From the NCBI GenBank assembly GCA_937895955.1, contig CALAZI010000175.1:1-22544 (forward strand): a DNA stretch of 22,544 bases. The letters run 5' to 3'. Below the pieces are notes generated by a model that was not told the DNA's origin, searched no databases, and saw nothing but the letters and a program-made list of their open reading frames with translations. Source of the stretch: an uncultured Alphaproteobacteria bacterium (GTDB lineage Bacteria; Pseudomonadota; Alphaproteobacteria; Caulobacterales; Parvularculaceae). The position numbers were made by a program, and so were the translations under genes. This document shows, piece after piece, positions 7,130 through 14,980 of the stretch (position 1 is its first letter; each line of letters starts with the position of its first letter).

Positions 7130-7228
7130 CGCGCCGGGCGCAAAAGTGGAAACCGGTTTTGCGCGAAAAGGCGCGCTGTAATAATAACCTGATCATCGGG
7201 CGCGATTCAGGAATCGCGCCCGATGATC
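7127..7228 (+). repeat. Interspersed palindromic repeat, copy A (102 bp)
   Basis: This copy matches 11529-11630 on the opposite strand at 95 of 102 positions without gaps, and similarity stops sharply at both ends. It has two palindromic modules. The first contains CGCAAAA...TTTTGCG around GTGGAAACCGG, inside an outer GCGCGCC/GGCGCGC pair. The second, 7191-7228, is an 18-bp perfect inverted repeat with a 2-bp centre. The first-module core resembles mosaic palindromic elements dispersed in rhizobial-type genomes. It fills nearly all of the space between the convergent hisN and symporter genes. Confidence 0.85.
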
Positions 7229-7238
7229 TAGCGGGCGT

Positions 7239-8531
7239 TCAGCCGCGACGCGACGCGATCACCGGCGCATCTTCGCCGTCAAGCGCGCGTTCGGCGAGCG
7301 GCGGCGTCAGCACAGTGTCGCGCAACAACCCTTCCCATTTGGCGATTGCGGCGGCGGCGACGGAATTGCCGACGATGTTGGTGCCGCTGCGCCCCATATC
7401 GAGAAACTGATCGACGGCGAGAATCAGCACAAGACCCTCCGCCGGCAGGTCGAAGGCGGTCAGCGTCGCCGCGATGACGACGAGCGATGCGCGCGGCACT
7501 GCGGCCATGCCTTTCGACGTCACCATAAGAAAGAGCAGCATCGTCACCTGCTCGGCCATTGAAAGATCGACGCCGTAGGCTTGCGCGATGAACATCGTCG
7601 CGAAGGCGCAATACATCATCGAGCCGTCGAGATTGAAGGAATAGCCGAGCGGCAGAACGAAGCTCGCAATGCGGTTGGCGACGCCGAAGCGTTCGAGCTT
7701 TTCCAGCAATTTCGGGTATGCCGCTTCCGAACTCGCCGTCGAAAAGGCGATGACGACGGGTTCGCGTATCTCCTTGATCAGCTCGCCCGTGCGCTTGCCG
7801 ATGACCAGGCGGCCGGCGAGCGCAAGCGCCGCCCAGAGAATAAGCAGGGAAAAATAAAAGCCGCCGACGAATTTTCCGTAGGTGGCGATGACGCCGAGAC
7901 CCTTGGCGGCGACAACGCCGGCGAGCGCCGCGAAGACGGCGAACGGCGCCAAAAGCATCACATATTCGGTGATTTTCAGCATGACATAGGCGAGCTGTTC
8001 GGTGAGCTCGACGACCTTCGCGGTTTTTTCTCCGAGCTTTGCGAGCGCGACGCCGGCGAAAACGGAGAAGATGACGATTTGCAGGATTTCATTCGTCGCC
8101 ATCGCTTCGACGATCGAGCGCGGCACGAGATGGATGATGAAATCGGCGAGCGTCAGCTTGGCGACTTCGGGCGCGCCCGCGTCCGCGCCGATAGCGGCGT
8201 CGAGCCCGTCGCCGGGCCGGATGATGTTGACCATCAAGAGCCCGAGCGACAGCGAGAACAGCGACGCGGCGATGAACCAGATCATCGTTCTGAGGCCGAC
8301 CCGGCCGAGCGCTTTTGAATCGCCCATATGCGCAATGCCGACGATCAGCGTCGTCAACACCAGCGGCGCGATGATCATTTTGATTAAGCGAAGGAAGATA
8401 TCCGTGACGATCCGGAAAGCGGAAGCGAACGCGGCGATCTGTTCCGGCGACGCCGTCTGGTGAATGATCGCGCCGGCTATGACGCCGAGAATCATTGATG
8501 CGAGGATGATCTGGAAAAGCCGTTTGGCCAT
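7239..8531 (-). CDS. Dicarboxylate/amino acid:cation symporter (DAACS family)
   Basis: This 430-aa integral membrane protein has about eight hydrophobic helices plus two re-entrant hairpin regions, as in GltP/DctA/GltPh. Family signatures are AFSTASSEAAYP (about 262-273, the serine-rich hairpin), GYSFNLDGSMMY (about 296-307, the usual NxDGT region, here with Ser for Thr), TSKGMAAVPRASLVV (about 338-352), and DQFLDMGRSGTNIVGNS (about 374-390), whose Asp, Arg and Asn residues bind the substrate carboxylates and cation. It imports glutamate, aspartate or C4-dicarboxylates with H+ or Na+. The arginine in DMGRSGTN is in the position used in acidic amino acid carriers, but substrate cannot be decided here. 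The ATG at 8531 has a weak ribosome-binding site. Confidence 0.92.
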   Translation of the reverse strand: MAKRLFQIILASMILGVIAGAIIHQTASPEQIAAFASAFRIVTDIFLRLIKMIIAPLVLTTLIVGIAHMGDSKALGRVGLRTMIWFIAASLFSLSLGLLMVNIIRPGDGLDAAIGADAGAPEVAKLTLADFIIHLVPRSIVEAMATNEILQIVIFSVFAGVALAKLGEKTAKVVELTEQLAYVMLKITEYVMLLAPFAVFAALAGVVAAKGLGVIATYGKFVGGFYFSLLILWAALALAGRLVIGKRTGELIKEIREPVVIAFSTASSEAAYPKLLEKLERFGVANRIASFVLPLGYSFNLDGSMMYCAFATMFIAQAYGVDLSMAEQVTMLLFLMVTSKGMAAVPRASLVVIAATLTAFDLPAEGLVLILAVDQFLDMGRSGTNIVGNSVAAAAIAKWEGLLRDTVLTPPLAERALDGEDAPVIASRRG

Positions 8532-8600
8532 GGACGCCCCGAATGAAAGCGCGCGACCCTATCGGCGTCCGCTTTTACTGTCTATACGGATCAAGTCCGG

Positions 8601-11030
8601 TCAAAACCGCTTCAGCAGCCGTTCAAGATAGTCAATCTCTTCTTCGGTCCGTTCGCCGTCCGAGAGGCGCCGCCGCAGCTCCTCGATAAGCTCGCGCGTT
8701 CTTTGCGCGTCCGATTTTTCCGGCACCTCGACCCCTTCGCCGTAGGCCTCGCCGATCGTGCGGCCCAGGGGATCGCGCATCGGCCTGACGCCGCTTCCGC
8801 CGCCGCCGACTTGCCGCTGCGCGCCGCCGGCGCGGGCGAGATTTTCCGCGCCCTCGCGCAGGCTGGCGATCGCGCGCTCCATAGCGCTCGCCGCGCCGTC
8901 GAAATCCTCTTCGCGCAGCGCGCCTTCCGCGCGGCGCATTTCGCTGAGCGCGCGGCCGAGCGCGCGTCCCGCCGCGCCGTCCGGATCGGCGCCTTCCCGG
9001 CCGTCGAGAGAGCGCATCAGTTCCGACAGATCGCCGGCGAGCGCGCTTTCTTCCTCAGCAAGGTCGTCGCCGGTCGCGTTGCGCGTCTGGCTGCGCGCGA
9101 AGGATTTATCGGCAAGTTCGCGCTGGCGGCCGATCAGATCGCCCGCCTCGCCCGTCGGTCCGGAAGGGCCGCCGGGGCCGTTCGCCTCGCCGCCGCCGTC
9201 GCCGGCGCGCCGCATCGGGCGAAGATTGTTGAGGAGGTTTTCAAGATCGTCGAGCGCCTGACGCGCCGCATCCTCGGCTCCCGACCGCGCAAGATCGCGG
9301 ATGGAATCAATCATCGACTGGAGATCGCCGTCGCTCAGCGTTTCGTCAGGCGGCGGCCCGTTTTCCATCGGTTCGCCCGATTGCGCGAGCGCTTGCAGAT
9401 ATTGCTGAAGCGCGGCGCGCAGTTCTTCAGTCAGCCGGTTTATCTCATCGTCCGCGGCGCCGTTCTCAAGCGCTTCGCGAAGAGCGTCTTTCGCCGCATC
9501 AAGCCGTCGACGCGCAAGCTCCAGCGCTTCATCTTCAAGCTGCAGCGCAAGCGGCCAGAATTCATCGACCGTATCCTTGAAGTCGCCGCCAGGCTCTTTC
9601 GACACGCGCCACATCGCGGTTCGGAGCAAGAGATAGTCTGTCGGCTTTTCGAAGAAATATTCAGGTCCCAGCGTCAGGCCGCTGAACGCCCATTCGGCGC
9701 GCCGCCATTCTTCCGGCGCGACGGCGAGCGTCTGGCGCTGCTCGATGACAGATCGCGCCAGCGGATTGAAAAACTCCTTGGCTGGCAATGTCGCGGCGAT
9801 CGCGTCGGTCTCGCCGGTTTGGCCTGCGGCGTCGGTGACGATGACGGCGACGATGACGTTCAGGCCCGCCCAGGGATCGGCGGCAAGGTCAATCGCAAAC
9901 TCGCGCAGGCCCGTCGCGCCGGCGACGCCGTCAAGCGGGATAAGCCGGCTTTCGCTTTTTGCGTCTGCGCCGAATTCCGGCGCGTCGAGCGGACGCGGCT
10001 GGTCCGGATCGAGACGAAGCCTCAACGCCGCGGATGTCGCGCCGTAATCATCGTCGATCCGCAACGAAAAGGCGAAACGCCCGTCGCGGTCGGCGGCCGG
10101 CGTTTCGGCGAATGAAACGACCGGCGCGCGATCGTCGATGACCCCGATCGGCCAGCGCCCCGTGCGGCCGCCGGCGCTCAAGCTGAGGACGCCGGTTTTC
10201 TGAAGCGTCAGCGTCATGCGTCCTGAATTCCCGGATACCTCGCGTGCGCCGTTGATCGTCGCCGCGACCGTTCGAAGAGAAAGCCGCGCGCGCGCCTTTG
10301 CGTTAATCTGCGCATGAACGATCGATCCTTCCGGCGCATCAATCTGATCGCGAAGGCCGGGAAGCGCATCGCGCGCGCGCAGGAGATAGATCGGCGCCTT
10401 GCCGGTATAGGCGGGCGGTTCGATCCAGAGATCGGCGAATCCCGTCGCCGCCGCGCGCGGATCGCCCGGAATGAAGCCGAGCGCGATACGCGGGCCGGCG
10501 TCCTTTCCCGCCGCTATGGTCGCAACGGCGAGAAGGGCGAGCGTCGCATAGCGCAGGCCGAAGCGATCGACGCCGTTCGCCGTCAGCGCAGGCGGTGCGA
10601 GGCGAGCGGTTTTTGCGCGTGCGGCGCTGTCGATAAGATGCGCATCCCACAAGGGATTTGCGCCGGCGCTCGGCGAGTCTTCCAGCGCGCGCAGCGCGTC
10701 GTGCCGGACGGCGCCGTCGCGCTCAAGCCGCGCCAGCGCCTCATCGCGCGTCGGTGAGAATTTTGACGGCCGAACGCGCCAGGCGAATCTCGCCGCCAGG
10801 GCGAGCGCCGCGATCAGCGCCAGCGCATGCGCCCATCTCGGCGTTGCGCCCCAAAGATCGAACAGGCTGATAATAAGGATGAGCGCAATCGGCCCCGCGG
10901 CGAGCGTTAACGCCGGCGCCAAGCGCTCGATGAACAGCACGGCGCGCGCACGAAAAACCCGTCGCGCATTCGGCCGCGCGCCGGCGGATCGCGTCATTTT
11001 GGGTCGGCCTTGCGCCATAGTGAACGTCAT
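8601..11030 (-). CDS. TIGR02302/DUF4175 family large membrane protein
   Basis: This 809-aa protein has two hydrophobic helices near the N-terminus (about 36-60 and 67-86), a possible third around 157-172, and then a long soluble part. The middle has beta-rich stretches such as ADLWIEPPAYTGKAPIYLL. The C-terminal half is helical, acidic and rich in Glu, Arg, Ala and Leu, interrupted by a Gly/Pro-rich low-complexity segment (about 617-645). Layout, length and low-complexity tail match TIGR02302, an alphaproteobacterial family of unknown function often found next to lysA. Here lysA lies upstream on the same strand but separated by a DUF5658 gene and a repeat. Two ATG codons (11030 and 11018) are possible starts; neither has a strong Shine-Dalgarno. 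Confidence 0.85.
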   Translation of the reverse strand: MTFTMAQGRPKMTRSAGARPNARRVFRARAVLFIERLAPALTLAAGPIALILIISLFDLWGATPRWAHALALIAALALAARFAWRVRPSKFSPTRDEALARLERDGAVRHDALRALEDSPSAGANPLWDAHLIDSAARAKTARLAPPALTANGVDRFGLRYATLALLAVATIAAGKDAGPRIALGFIPGDPRAAATGFADLWIEPPAYTGKAPIYLLRARDALPGLRDQIDAPEGSIVHAQINAKARARLSLRTVAATINGAREVSGNSGRMTLTLQKTGVLSLSAGGRTGRWPIGVIDDRAPVVSFAETPAADRDGRFAFSLRIDDDYGATSAALRLRLDPDQPRPLDAPEFGADAKSESRLIPLDGVAGATGLREFAIDLAADPWAGLNVIVAVIVTDAAGQTGETDAIAATLPAKEFFNPLARSVIEQRQTLAVAPEEWRRAEWAFSGLTLGPEYFFEKPTDYLLLRTAMWRVSKEPGGDFKDTVDEFWPLALQLEDEALELARRRLDAAKDALREALENGAADDEINRLTEELRAALQQYLQALAQSGEPMENGPPPDETLSDGDLQSMIDSIRDLARSGAEDAARQALDDLENLLNNLRPMRRAGDGGGEANGPGGPSGPTGEAGDLIGRQRELADKSFARSQTRNATGDDLAEEESALAGDLSELMRSLDGREGADPDGAAGRALGRALSEMRRAEGALREEDFDGAASAMERAIASLREGAENLARAGGAQRQVGGGGSGVRPMRDPLGRTIGEAYGEGVEVPEKSDAQRTRELIEELRRRLSDGERTEEEIDYLERLLKRF

Positions 11031-11154
11031 GCTTCTTGCAGAATAGCGCGGGGGCCCGCCTTCGTCGATGAATCCCGTCGCGAACCGGCCTCGGATCGAC
11101 GCGCCGTTCGGCCGCTTCGGTTCAAATTTAGGTTAATGCTGGAGAGGCGACGTC

Positions 11155-11529
11155 TTGACGAGTTTCTTTCTTTCCCAGTCGCGACGGGCGGCGCTTTCAT
11201 CCGATGCGGCGATTGCAAGGACGAACCGGACAAACATCCTGATCGCCTTCGCTGCGGTGATGGTCTACAATTTTGTCGGCATATTCGACATCATATCGAC
11301 GATTGCGGCGATCGAGCTTGGCGTCGCGGAGGAAGCCAACCCCCTCATGCGCGCCGTCATGGACAATTACGGCGTCGGGTGGATCGCTGCGAAATTATTC
11401 TTGCAGATCGTCATTTCCGCCATGGTGCTGTGGTTCCCGCACCGGATCGTGCTCTTTATTTTCACCTTCGCCGTCTGGACGAACGGCTTCATCGTTCTCA
11501 ATAATTTCAGGATCGCGCTCGGACTTTAG
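11155..11529 (+). CDS. DUF5658-type small membrane protein
   Basis: This 124-aa protein starts with TTG at 11155, supported by GGAGAGG ending 7 nt upstream. The next in-frame ATG at 11260 would cut into the first membrane segment. Three hydrophobic helices are visible (about 28-50, 72-93 and 95-112). Between the first two sits FDIISTIAAIELGVAEEANPLM, the Asp...Thr...Glu-x-NP arrangement of DUF5658 proteins. Function is unknown in this family. It is divergent from the TIGR02302 gene and convergent with lysA, and interrupts their expected adjacency. Confidence 0.8.
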   Translation: MTSFFLSQSRRAALSSDAAIARTNRTNILIAFAAVMVYNFVGIFDIISTIAAIELGVAEEANPLMRAVMDNYGVGWIAAKLFLQIVISAMVLWFPHRIVLFIFTFAVWTNGFIVLNNFRIALGL

Positions 11530-11630
11530 ATCATCGCGCGCGATTCCTGAATCACGCCCGATGATCAAGTTGTTACTCCAGCGCGCCTTTTCGCGTAAAA
11601 CCGGTTTCCACTTTTGCGCCCGGCGCGCTA
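11529..11630 (-). repeat. Interspersed palindromic repeat, copy B (102 bp)
   Basis: This is the reverse-orientation copy of the element at 7127-7228, with 7 mismatches in 102. Its long palindrome (11529-11566) has 16 of 18 arm pairs, whereas copy A is perfect. The conserved GTGGAAACCGG module is intact on the minus strand. One edge touches the DUF5658 stop codon at 11527-11529. It lies between convergent genes (DUF5658 and lysA), as copy A does. The remaining 89 bases to the lysA stop hold no recognised feature. Confidence 0.85.
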
Positions 11631-11719
11631 ACCGAGCGCGGCCTGCGCCGTCTGCGCCGCGTCGGCGATCATGCGAGCGCTATGCGCTTTTTCGGAGCCA
11701 CCGCGCTCATCAGGCCCTC

Positions 11720-12994
11720 TCAAGCGTTCTTCCATTCGGGATTGCGTTCGCCGGCGAGCATGGCGTCGAAAGACGGCCGGCGGCGGATGATCGCATATTG
11801 ATCGTCGCTGACGAGAATTTCGGGGATCAGCGGGCGCGAATTATATTGCGAGGACTGGGCGGCGCCATAGGCGCCCGCCGACATGAAGGCGACAAGATCT
11901 CCTTCTTTCGTCGGCGGCAACGGTCGCGCGCGCGCAAATCGGTCGCCTGTCTCGCAAACCGGGCCGACAATGTCATAGGGCTTCCATTCTCCTTGCCGCA
12001 ACCGGACCGGTTCGACGCCGTGATAGGCGTCGTAAAGGGCGGGGCGGATGAGATCGTTCATCGCGGCGTCGACGATCAGGAATTTCCTGGCCTCGCCCTC
12101 TTTGACATAGAGGACGCGCGACACCAGAACGCCGGCGTTGCCGACGATCATGCGCCCCGGCTCGAAGATCAGCCGGATGTCGAGCGGCGCCGCGATGCGC
12201 CGGATCAGCCCGGCGTAATCGTCCGGGTGCGGCGGATCGCCCCCGCCGCCGGCCGGTTCGCCGTAAGGAATGCCGAGCCCGCCGCCGAGATCGAGCCGTT
12301 CGATCGGATGGCCGTCGGCGCGCAGCGCGCGCACGAGGTCGGCGACGCGCTCAAAGGCGCGCTCGAACGGCGCAAGATCGGCGATCTGCGAGCCGATGTG
12401 AACGTCGACGCCCTTGATTTCGATCCCTTTCATCGACGCGGCGCGGGCGTAAAGCGCGCGCGCGCGCGTCCAGGCGATGCCGAACTTGTCTTCGGCCTTG
12501 CCCGTCGAGATCTTTTCATGGCCGCCCGCCGACACGTCGGGATTGACGCGGAAGGCGATCGGCGCGACCGCGGACCGCGACAGGGCGACCTCGTTCAGCG
12601 CTTCAAGCTCGTTTTCCGATTCGACATTGAACTGGAAAACGCCGGCGTCGAGCGCCGCCGCCATTTCCTCTCTCGTCTTGCCGACGCCGGAGAACACGAT
12701 CATCGATCCCTGAATGCCGGCTTCGAGCGCGCGATAAAGCTCGCCGCCCGAAACGACATCTGCGCCCGCGCCCTCCTCGCGCATGATTGCAAGCACGGCG
12801 AGGTTTGAATTCGCCTTGACGGAATAGGCGACGAGCGGATCAAGGTCGGCGAACGCCGCCTTGAAGACCCGCATGTGACGGCGAAGCGTCGCTTCGGAAT
12901 AGCAGTAAAACGGCGTTCCGACCGCGGCGGCGAGACGTTCAAGGCTTATCGCCTCGGCGTGAAGAACTCCGCCTTGGCGCTCAAAATGATGCAT
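11720..12994 (-). CDS. lysA: Diaminopimelate decarboxylase
   Basis: This 424-aa fold-type III PLP enzyme converts meso-diaminopimelate to L-lysine and CO2, the last step of lysine synthesis, in the cytoplasm. Visible motifs are AYSVKANSN with the PLP lysine (Lys60), VDVHIGSQI (His199), the phosphate-binding LGGGLGIPYGE (about 236-246), EPGR (278-281), CETGD (347-351), whose Cys comes from the partner subunit's active site, and GAYGAAQSSQYNSRP near the C-terminus. Length is normal for LysA. The ATG at 12994 is 8 bp after the stop of the GFA-family gene, so it is the last gene of the argH-lptM-GFA-lysA operon. No lysine riboswitch is visible, as expected for a downstream gene. Confidence 0.97.
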   Translation of the reverse strand: MHHFERQGGVLHAEAISLERLAAAVGTPFYCYSEATLRRHMRVFKAAFADLDPLVAYSVKANSNLAVLAIMREEGAGADVVSGGELYRALEAGIQGSMIVFSGVGKTREEMAAALDAGVFQFNVESENELEALNEVALSRSAVAPIAFRVNPDVSAGGHEKISTGKAEDKFGIAWTRARALYARAASMKGIEIKGVDVHIGSQIADLAPFERAFERVADLVRALRADGHPIERLDLGGGLGIPYGEPAGGGGDPPHPDDYAGLIRRIAAPLDIRLIFEPGRMIVGNAGVLVSRVLYVKEGEARKFLIVDAAMNDLIRPALYDAYHGVEPVRLRQGEWKPYDIVGPVCETGDRFARARPLPPTKEGDLVAFMSAGAYGAAQSSQYNSRPLIPEILVSDDQYAIIRRRPSFDAMLAGERNPEWKNA

Positions 12995-13002
12995 TGAAAC
13001 TC

Positions 13003-13407
13003 TTACCAGTCGTGTTTGATCGGCTCGATTTCATTGAAGGCGACCCAGGCGTGCTTGCGCTCTTCATAAACGGAAAAGCGCGGCGGCGGAAAGGACGGAT
13101 CGGCGAAAGCGCCGAGCGTCACGGCGATCCTGTCCGGGTCGTTGTCGATCGAGTACCAGACAGTCGTTCCGCACCGTCCGCAAAAACGCTGCGTGATCTT
13201 GCCGCCTTCATCGCCGAACCGTTCGAAAATTTTCGGATCGCCGCTGAGAAATTCAACGCGCTCGCGCGGGAATCGCGCCTGCGCGCCGAACGCGCCGCCC
13301 GTCCGTTTCTGGCATTCAAGGCAATGACAGACGGATATGCGCACCGGCTCGCCGAGACAGCGCAGGCGAATGTCGCCGCAGGCGCAAGAGGCCTCGCGCA
13401 GGATCAT
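13003..13407 (-). CDS. GFA/CENP-V family zinc protein
   Basis: This 134-aa protein has the zinc-site pattern of the glutathione-dependent formaldehyde-activating (GFA) fold: CACG (Cys8, Cys10), CHCLECQKRTG (Cys27, Cys29, Cys32) and CGRCG (Cys76, Cys79). Gfa was proposed to help form S-hydroxymethylglutathione, but most members of the family have no proven reaction, so the role here is open. The start codon overlaps the lptM stop as ATGA, which implies translational coupling. It is an unexpected member between lptM and lysA. Confidence 0.87.
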   Translation of the reverse strand: MILREASCACGDIRLRCLGEPVRISVCHCLECQKRTGGAFGAQARFPRERVEFLSGDPKIFERFGDEGGKITQRFCGRCGTTVWYSIDNDPDRIAVTLGAFADPSFPPPRFSVYEERKHAWVAFNEIEPIKHDW

Positions 13408-13559
13408 TGATCGAAATCGTCCGCATCGTCCGCCGGTTCGTCATTCGGATTCCACTCTTCGGCTGGCGGGCGTTCGGACGATGGCGGCCGAAGCGGCGCT
13501 TTCTTGCCGCAAGCCGAGAGAAAGAGCAGCGCGGCGAACGCCGCCATCAGCATTTTCAT
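13404..13559 (-). CDS. lptM: LptM-like small lipoprotein
   Basis: This 51-aa protein begins MKMLMAAFAALLFLSACGKK, with a lipoprotein signal and lipobox LSAC (lipidated Cys17), then GKKAPLRPP and an acidic tail ending in Asp-Phe-Asp-Gln. The C-G-K/Q-K-x-P-L start of the mature part is the signature of LptM (YifL), which binds the LptD/LptE outer-membrane LPS translocon and promotes LptD disulfide maturation in E. coli. Both ends overlap neighbours by 4 bp as ATGA: the argH stop with its ATG, and its TGA with the GFA start. argH-lptM-lysA is the usual alphaproteobacterial order, which supports the call despite the small size. Confidence 0.85.
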   Translation of the reverse strand: MKMLMAAFAALLFLSACGKKAPLRPPSSERPPAEEWNPNDEPADDADDFDQ

Positions 13560-14968
13560 GTCAGTTTCTCTTTCCAGCGTTTGACTTCGGCGCGCACATT
13601 GTCGGGCGCGGCGCCGCCATAGGATGCGCGCGCTGCGACCGAGGCGTCAACGGTGAGCAGGGCGAAGACGTCTTCGCCGATGCGCGGCTCGACGGCGCGC
13701 ATGTCGGCGATTGACAATTCGTCGAGCCGCACGCGCTGCCGCTCGGCGGCGGCGACGATTGCGCCGGTCGCATGATGCGCGTCGCGGAACGGAAGACCGA
13801 GCTTGCGGACGAGATAGTCGGCGAGATCGGTGGCGGTCGAATAGCCGCGCATCGCGGCCTCGCGCATCGCTTTTTCATTCATCGTCATGTCGTCGATCAT
13901 GCCGGTCATGGCCGCGAGCGTGAGCGCCATGTCGTCGATCGCCTCGAATGTCGCCGCTTTGTCCTCCTGCATATCCTTCGAATAGGCGAGGGGAAGGCCC
14001 TTCATGACGATGAGCAGCGCATTGAACGCGCCGGCGATCCGCCCGACCTTGGCGCGGCAGAGTTCGGCGGCGTCCGGATTTTTCTTCTGCGGCATGATCG
14101 ACGAGCCGGTCGAGAAAGCGTCAGACAGCGCGGCGAAGCCGAAATGCGGCGACGTCCACAGGACGATTTCCTCAGCGAGACGCGACAAGTGGCTTGCGCA
14201 GATCGCCGATGCGGCGAGCGTTTCAAGCGCGAAGTCGCGCGCTGAAACGCTGTCGAGCGAATTCGCCGTCGGCCGGTCGAATCCGAGCGCCTTCGCCGTC
14301 ATCGCGCGATCGATCGGATAGGGAACGCCGGCGAGCGCCGCCGCGCCGAGCGGGCATTCGTTCATGTGTTTTTGCGCGTCGAGAAAGCGCGTGCGGTCGC
14401 GTTCGAGCATCTCGACATAGGCGAGGCAGTGATGACCAAAGGTCACCGGCTGCGCCGTCTGCAGATGGGTGTAGCCCGGCATGACGGACGCCGCGTGCTT
14501 TTCCGCCTGCCTGACGAGCGCCGCTTGCAGGGCGGCGATCGCCATAGCCGTTTCGCCGCAGGCGCGACGAATATAGAGGCGGAAATCCGTCGCCACTTGA
14601 TCATTGCGCGAGCGCGCGGTGTGAAGGCGCGAGGCGGGCTCGCCGATCAGCTCTTTCAAACGCGCCTCGATATTCATGTGAATATCCTCAAGGCGCTTTG
14701 AGAAGACGAATTCGCCCGACTCGATTTCCGCAGCGATGCGGTCAAGGCCGTCATGGATGGCCTTGGCGTCGGCTTCGGAAACGATCTTTGTCGCCGCAAG
14801 CATGGCGCTGTGCGCCTTCGAGCCTTCGATATCCTCGCGCCACAGCCGGCGGTCGACGTCGATCGAGGCGTTGATTTCCTCCATGATCGCGGCGGGCCCG
14901 CGTTCAAATCTGCCGCCCCACATCTGGCTTTTTTTCTCGCTCGGTCTATCTGGAGACTTCTTGGTCAT
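13556..14968 (-). CDS. argH: Argininosuccinate lyase
   Basis: This 470-aa enzyme splits argininosuccinate into arginine and fumarate, the last step of arginine synthesis. It belongs to the fumarase/aspartase superfamily and shows all three conserved regions: HTARSRNDQ (about 116-124), GYTHLQTAQP with His168, and the signature loop GSSIMPQKKNPD (288-299) holding the catalytic Ser. MWGGRF near residue 16 is the usual N-terminal motif. It is the first gene of the argH-lptM-GFA-lysA operon. Its start codon is only 12 bp from that of the divergent tlpA-like gene, so its promoter must lie inside that gene's 5' coding sequence. Confidence 0.97.
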   Translation of the reverse strand: MTKKSPDRPSEKKSQMWGGRFERGPAAIMEEINASIDVDRRLWREDIEGSKAHSAMLAATKIVSEADAKAIHDGLDRIAAEIESGEFVFSKRLEDIHMNIEARLKELIGEPASRLHTARSRNDQVATDFRLYIRRACGETAMAIAALQAALVRQAEKHAASVMPGYTHLQTAQPVTFGHHCLAYVEMLERDRTRFLDAQKHMNECPLGAAALAGVPYPIDRAMTAKALGFDRPTANSLDSVSARDFALETLAASAICASHLSRLAEEIVLWTSPHFGFAALSDAFSTGSSIMPQKKNPDAAELCRAKVGRIAGAFNALLIVMKGLPLAYSKDMQEDKAATFEAIDDMALTLAAMTGMIDDMTMNEKAMREAAMRGYSTATDLADYLVRKLGLPFRDAHHATGAIVAAAERQRVRLDELSIADMRAVEPRIGEDVFALLTVDASVAARASYGGAAPDNVRAEVKRWKEKLT

Positions 14969-14980
14969 CGGGAGCTTCTC

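Noticed and set aside
8703..10115. 470-codon open frame on the plus strand
   Set aside because: It is antisense to the well-supported TIGR02302 gene, is extremely Arg/Ala-rich with no recognisable domain, and is what high GC at third codon positions produces on the opposite strand.
7127..11630. Composite transposon bounded by the 102-bp repeats
   Set aside because: No transposase lies between them, no target-site duplication is seen, and the enclosed genes look like ordinary chromosomal genes.
11273..12808. 511-codon plus-strand frame
   Set aside because: It crosses DUF5658, the repeat and lysA antisense; composition is Arg/Asp-rich and no motif is seen.
12995..13002. Lysine riboswitch before lysA
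   Set aside because: Only 8 bp separate lysA from the upstream gene; there is no room for a leader.
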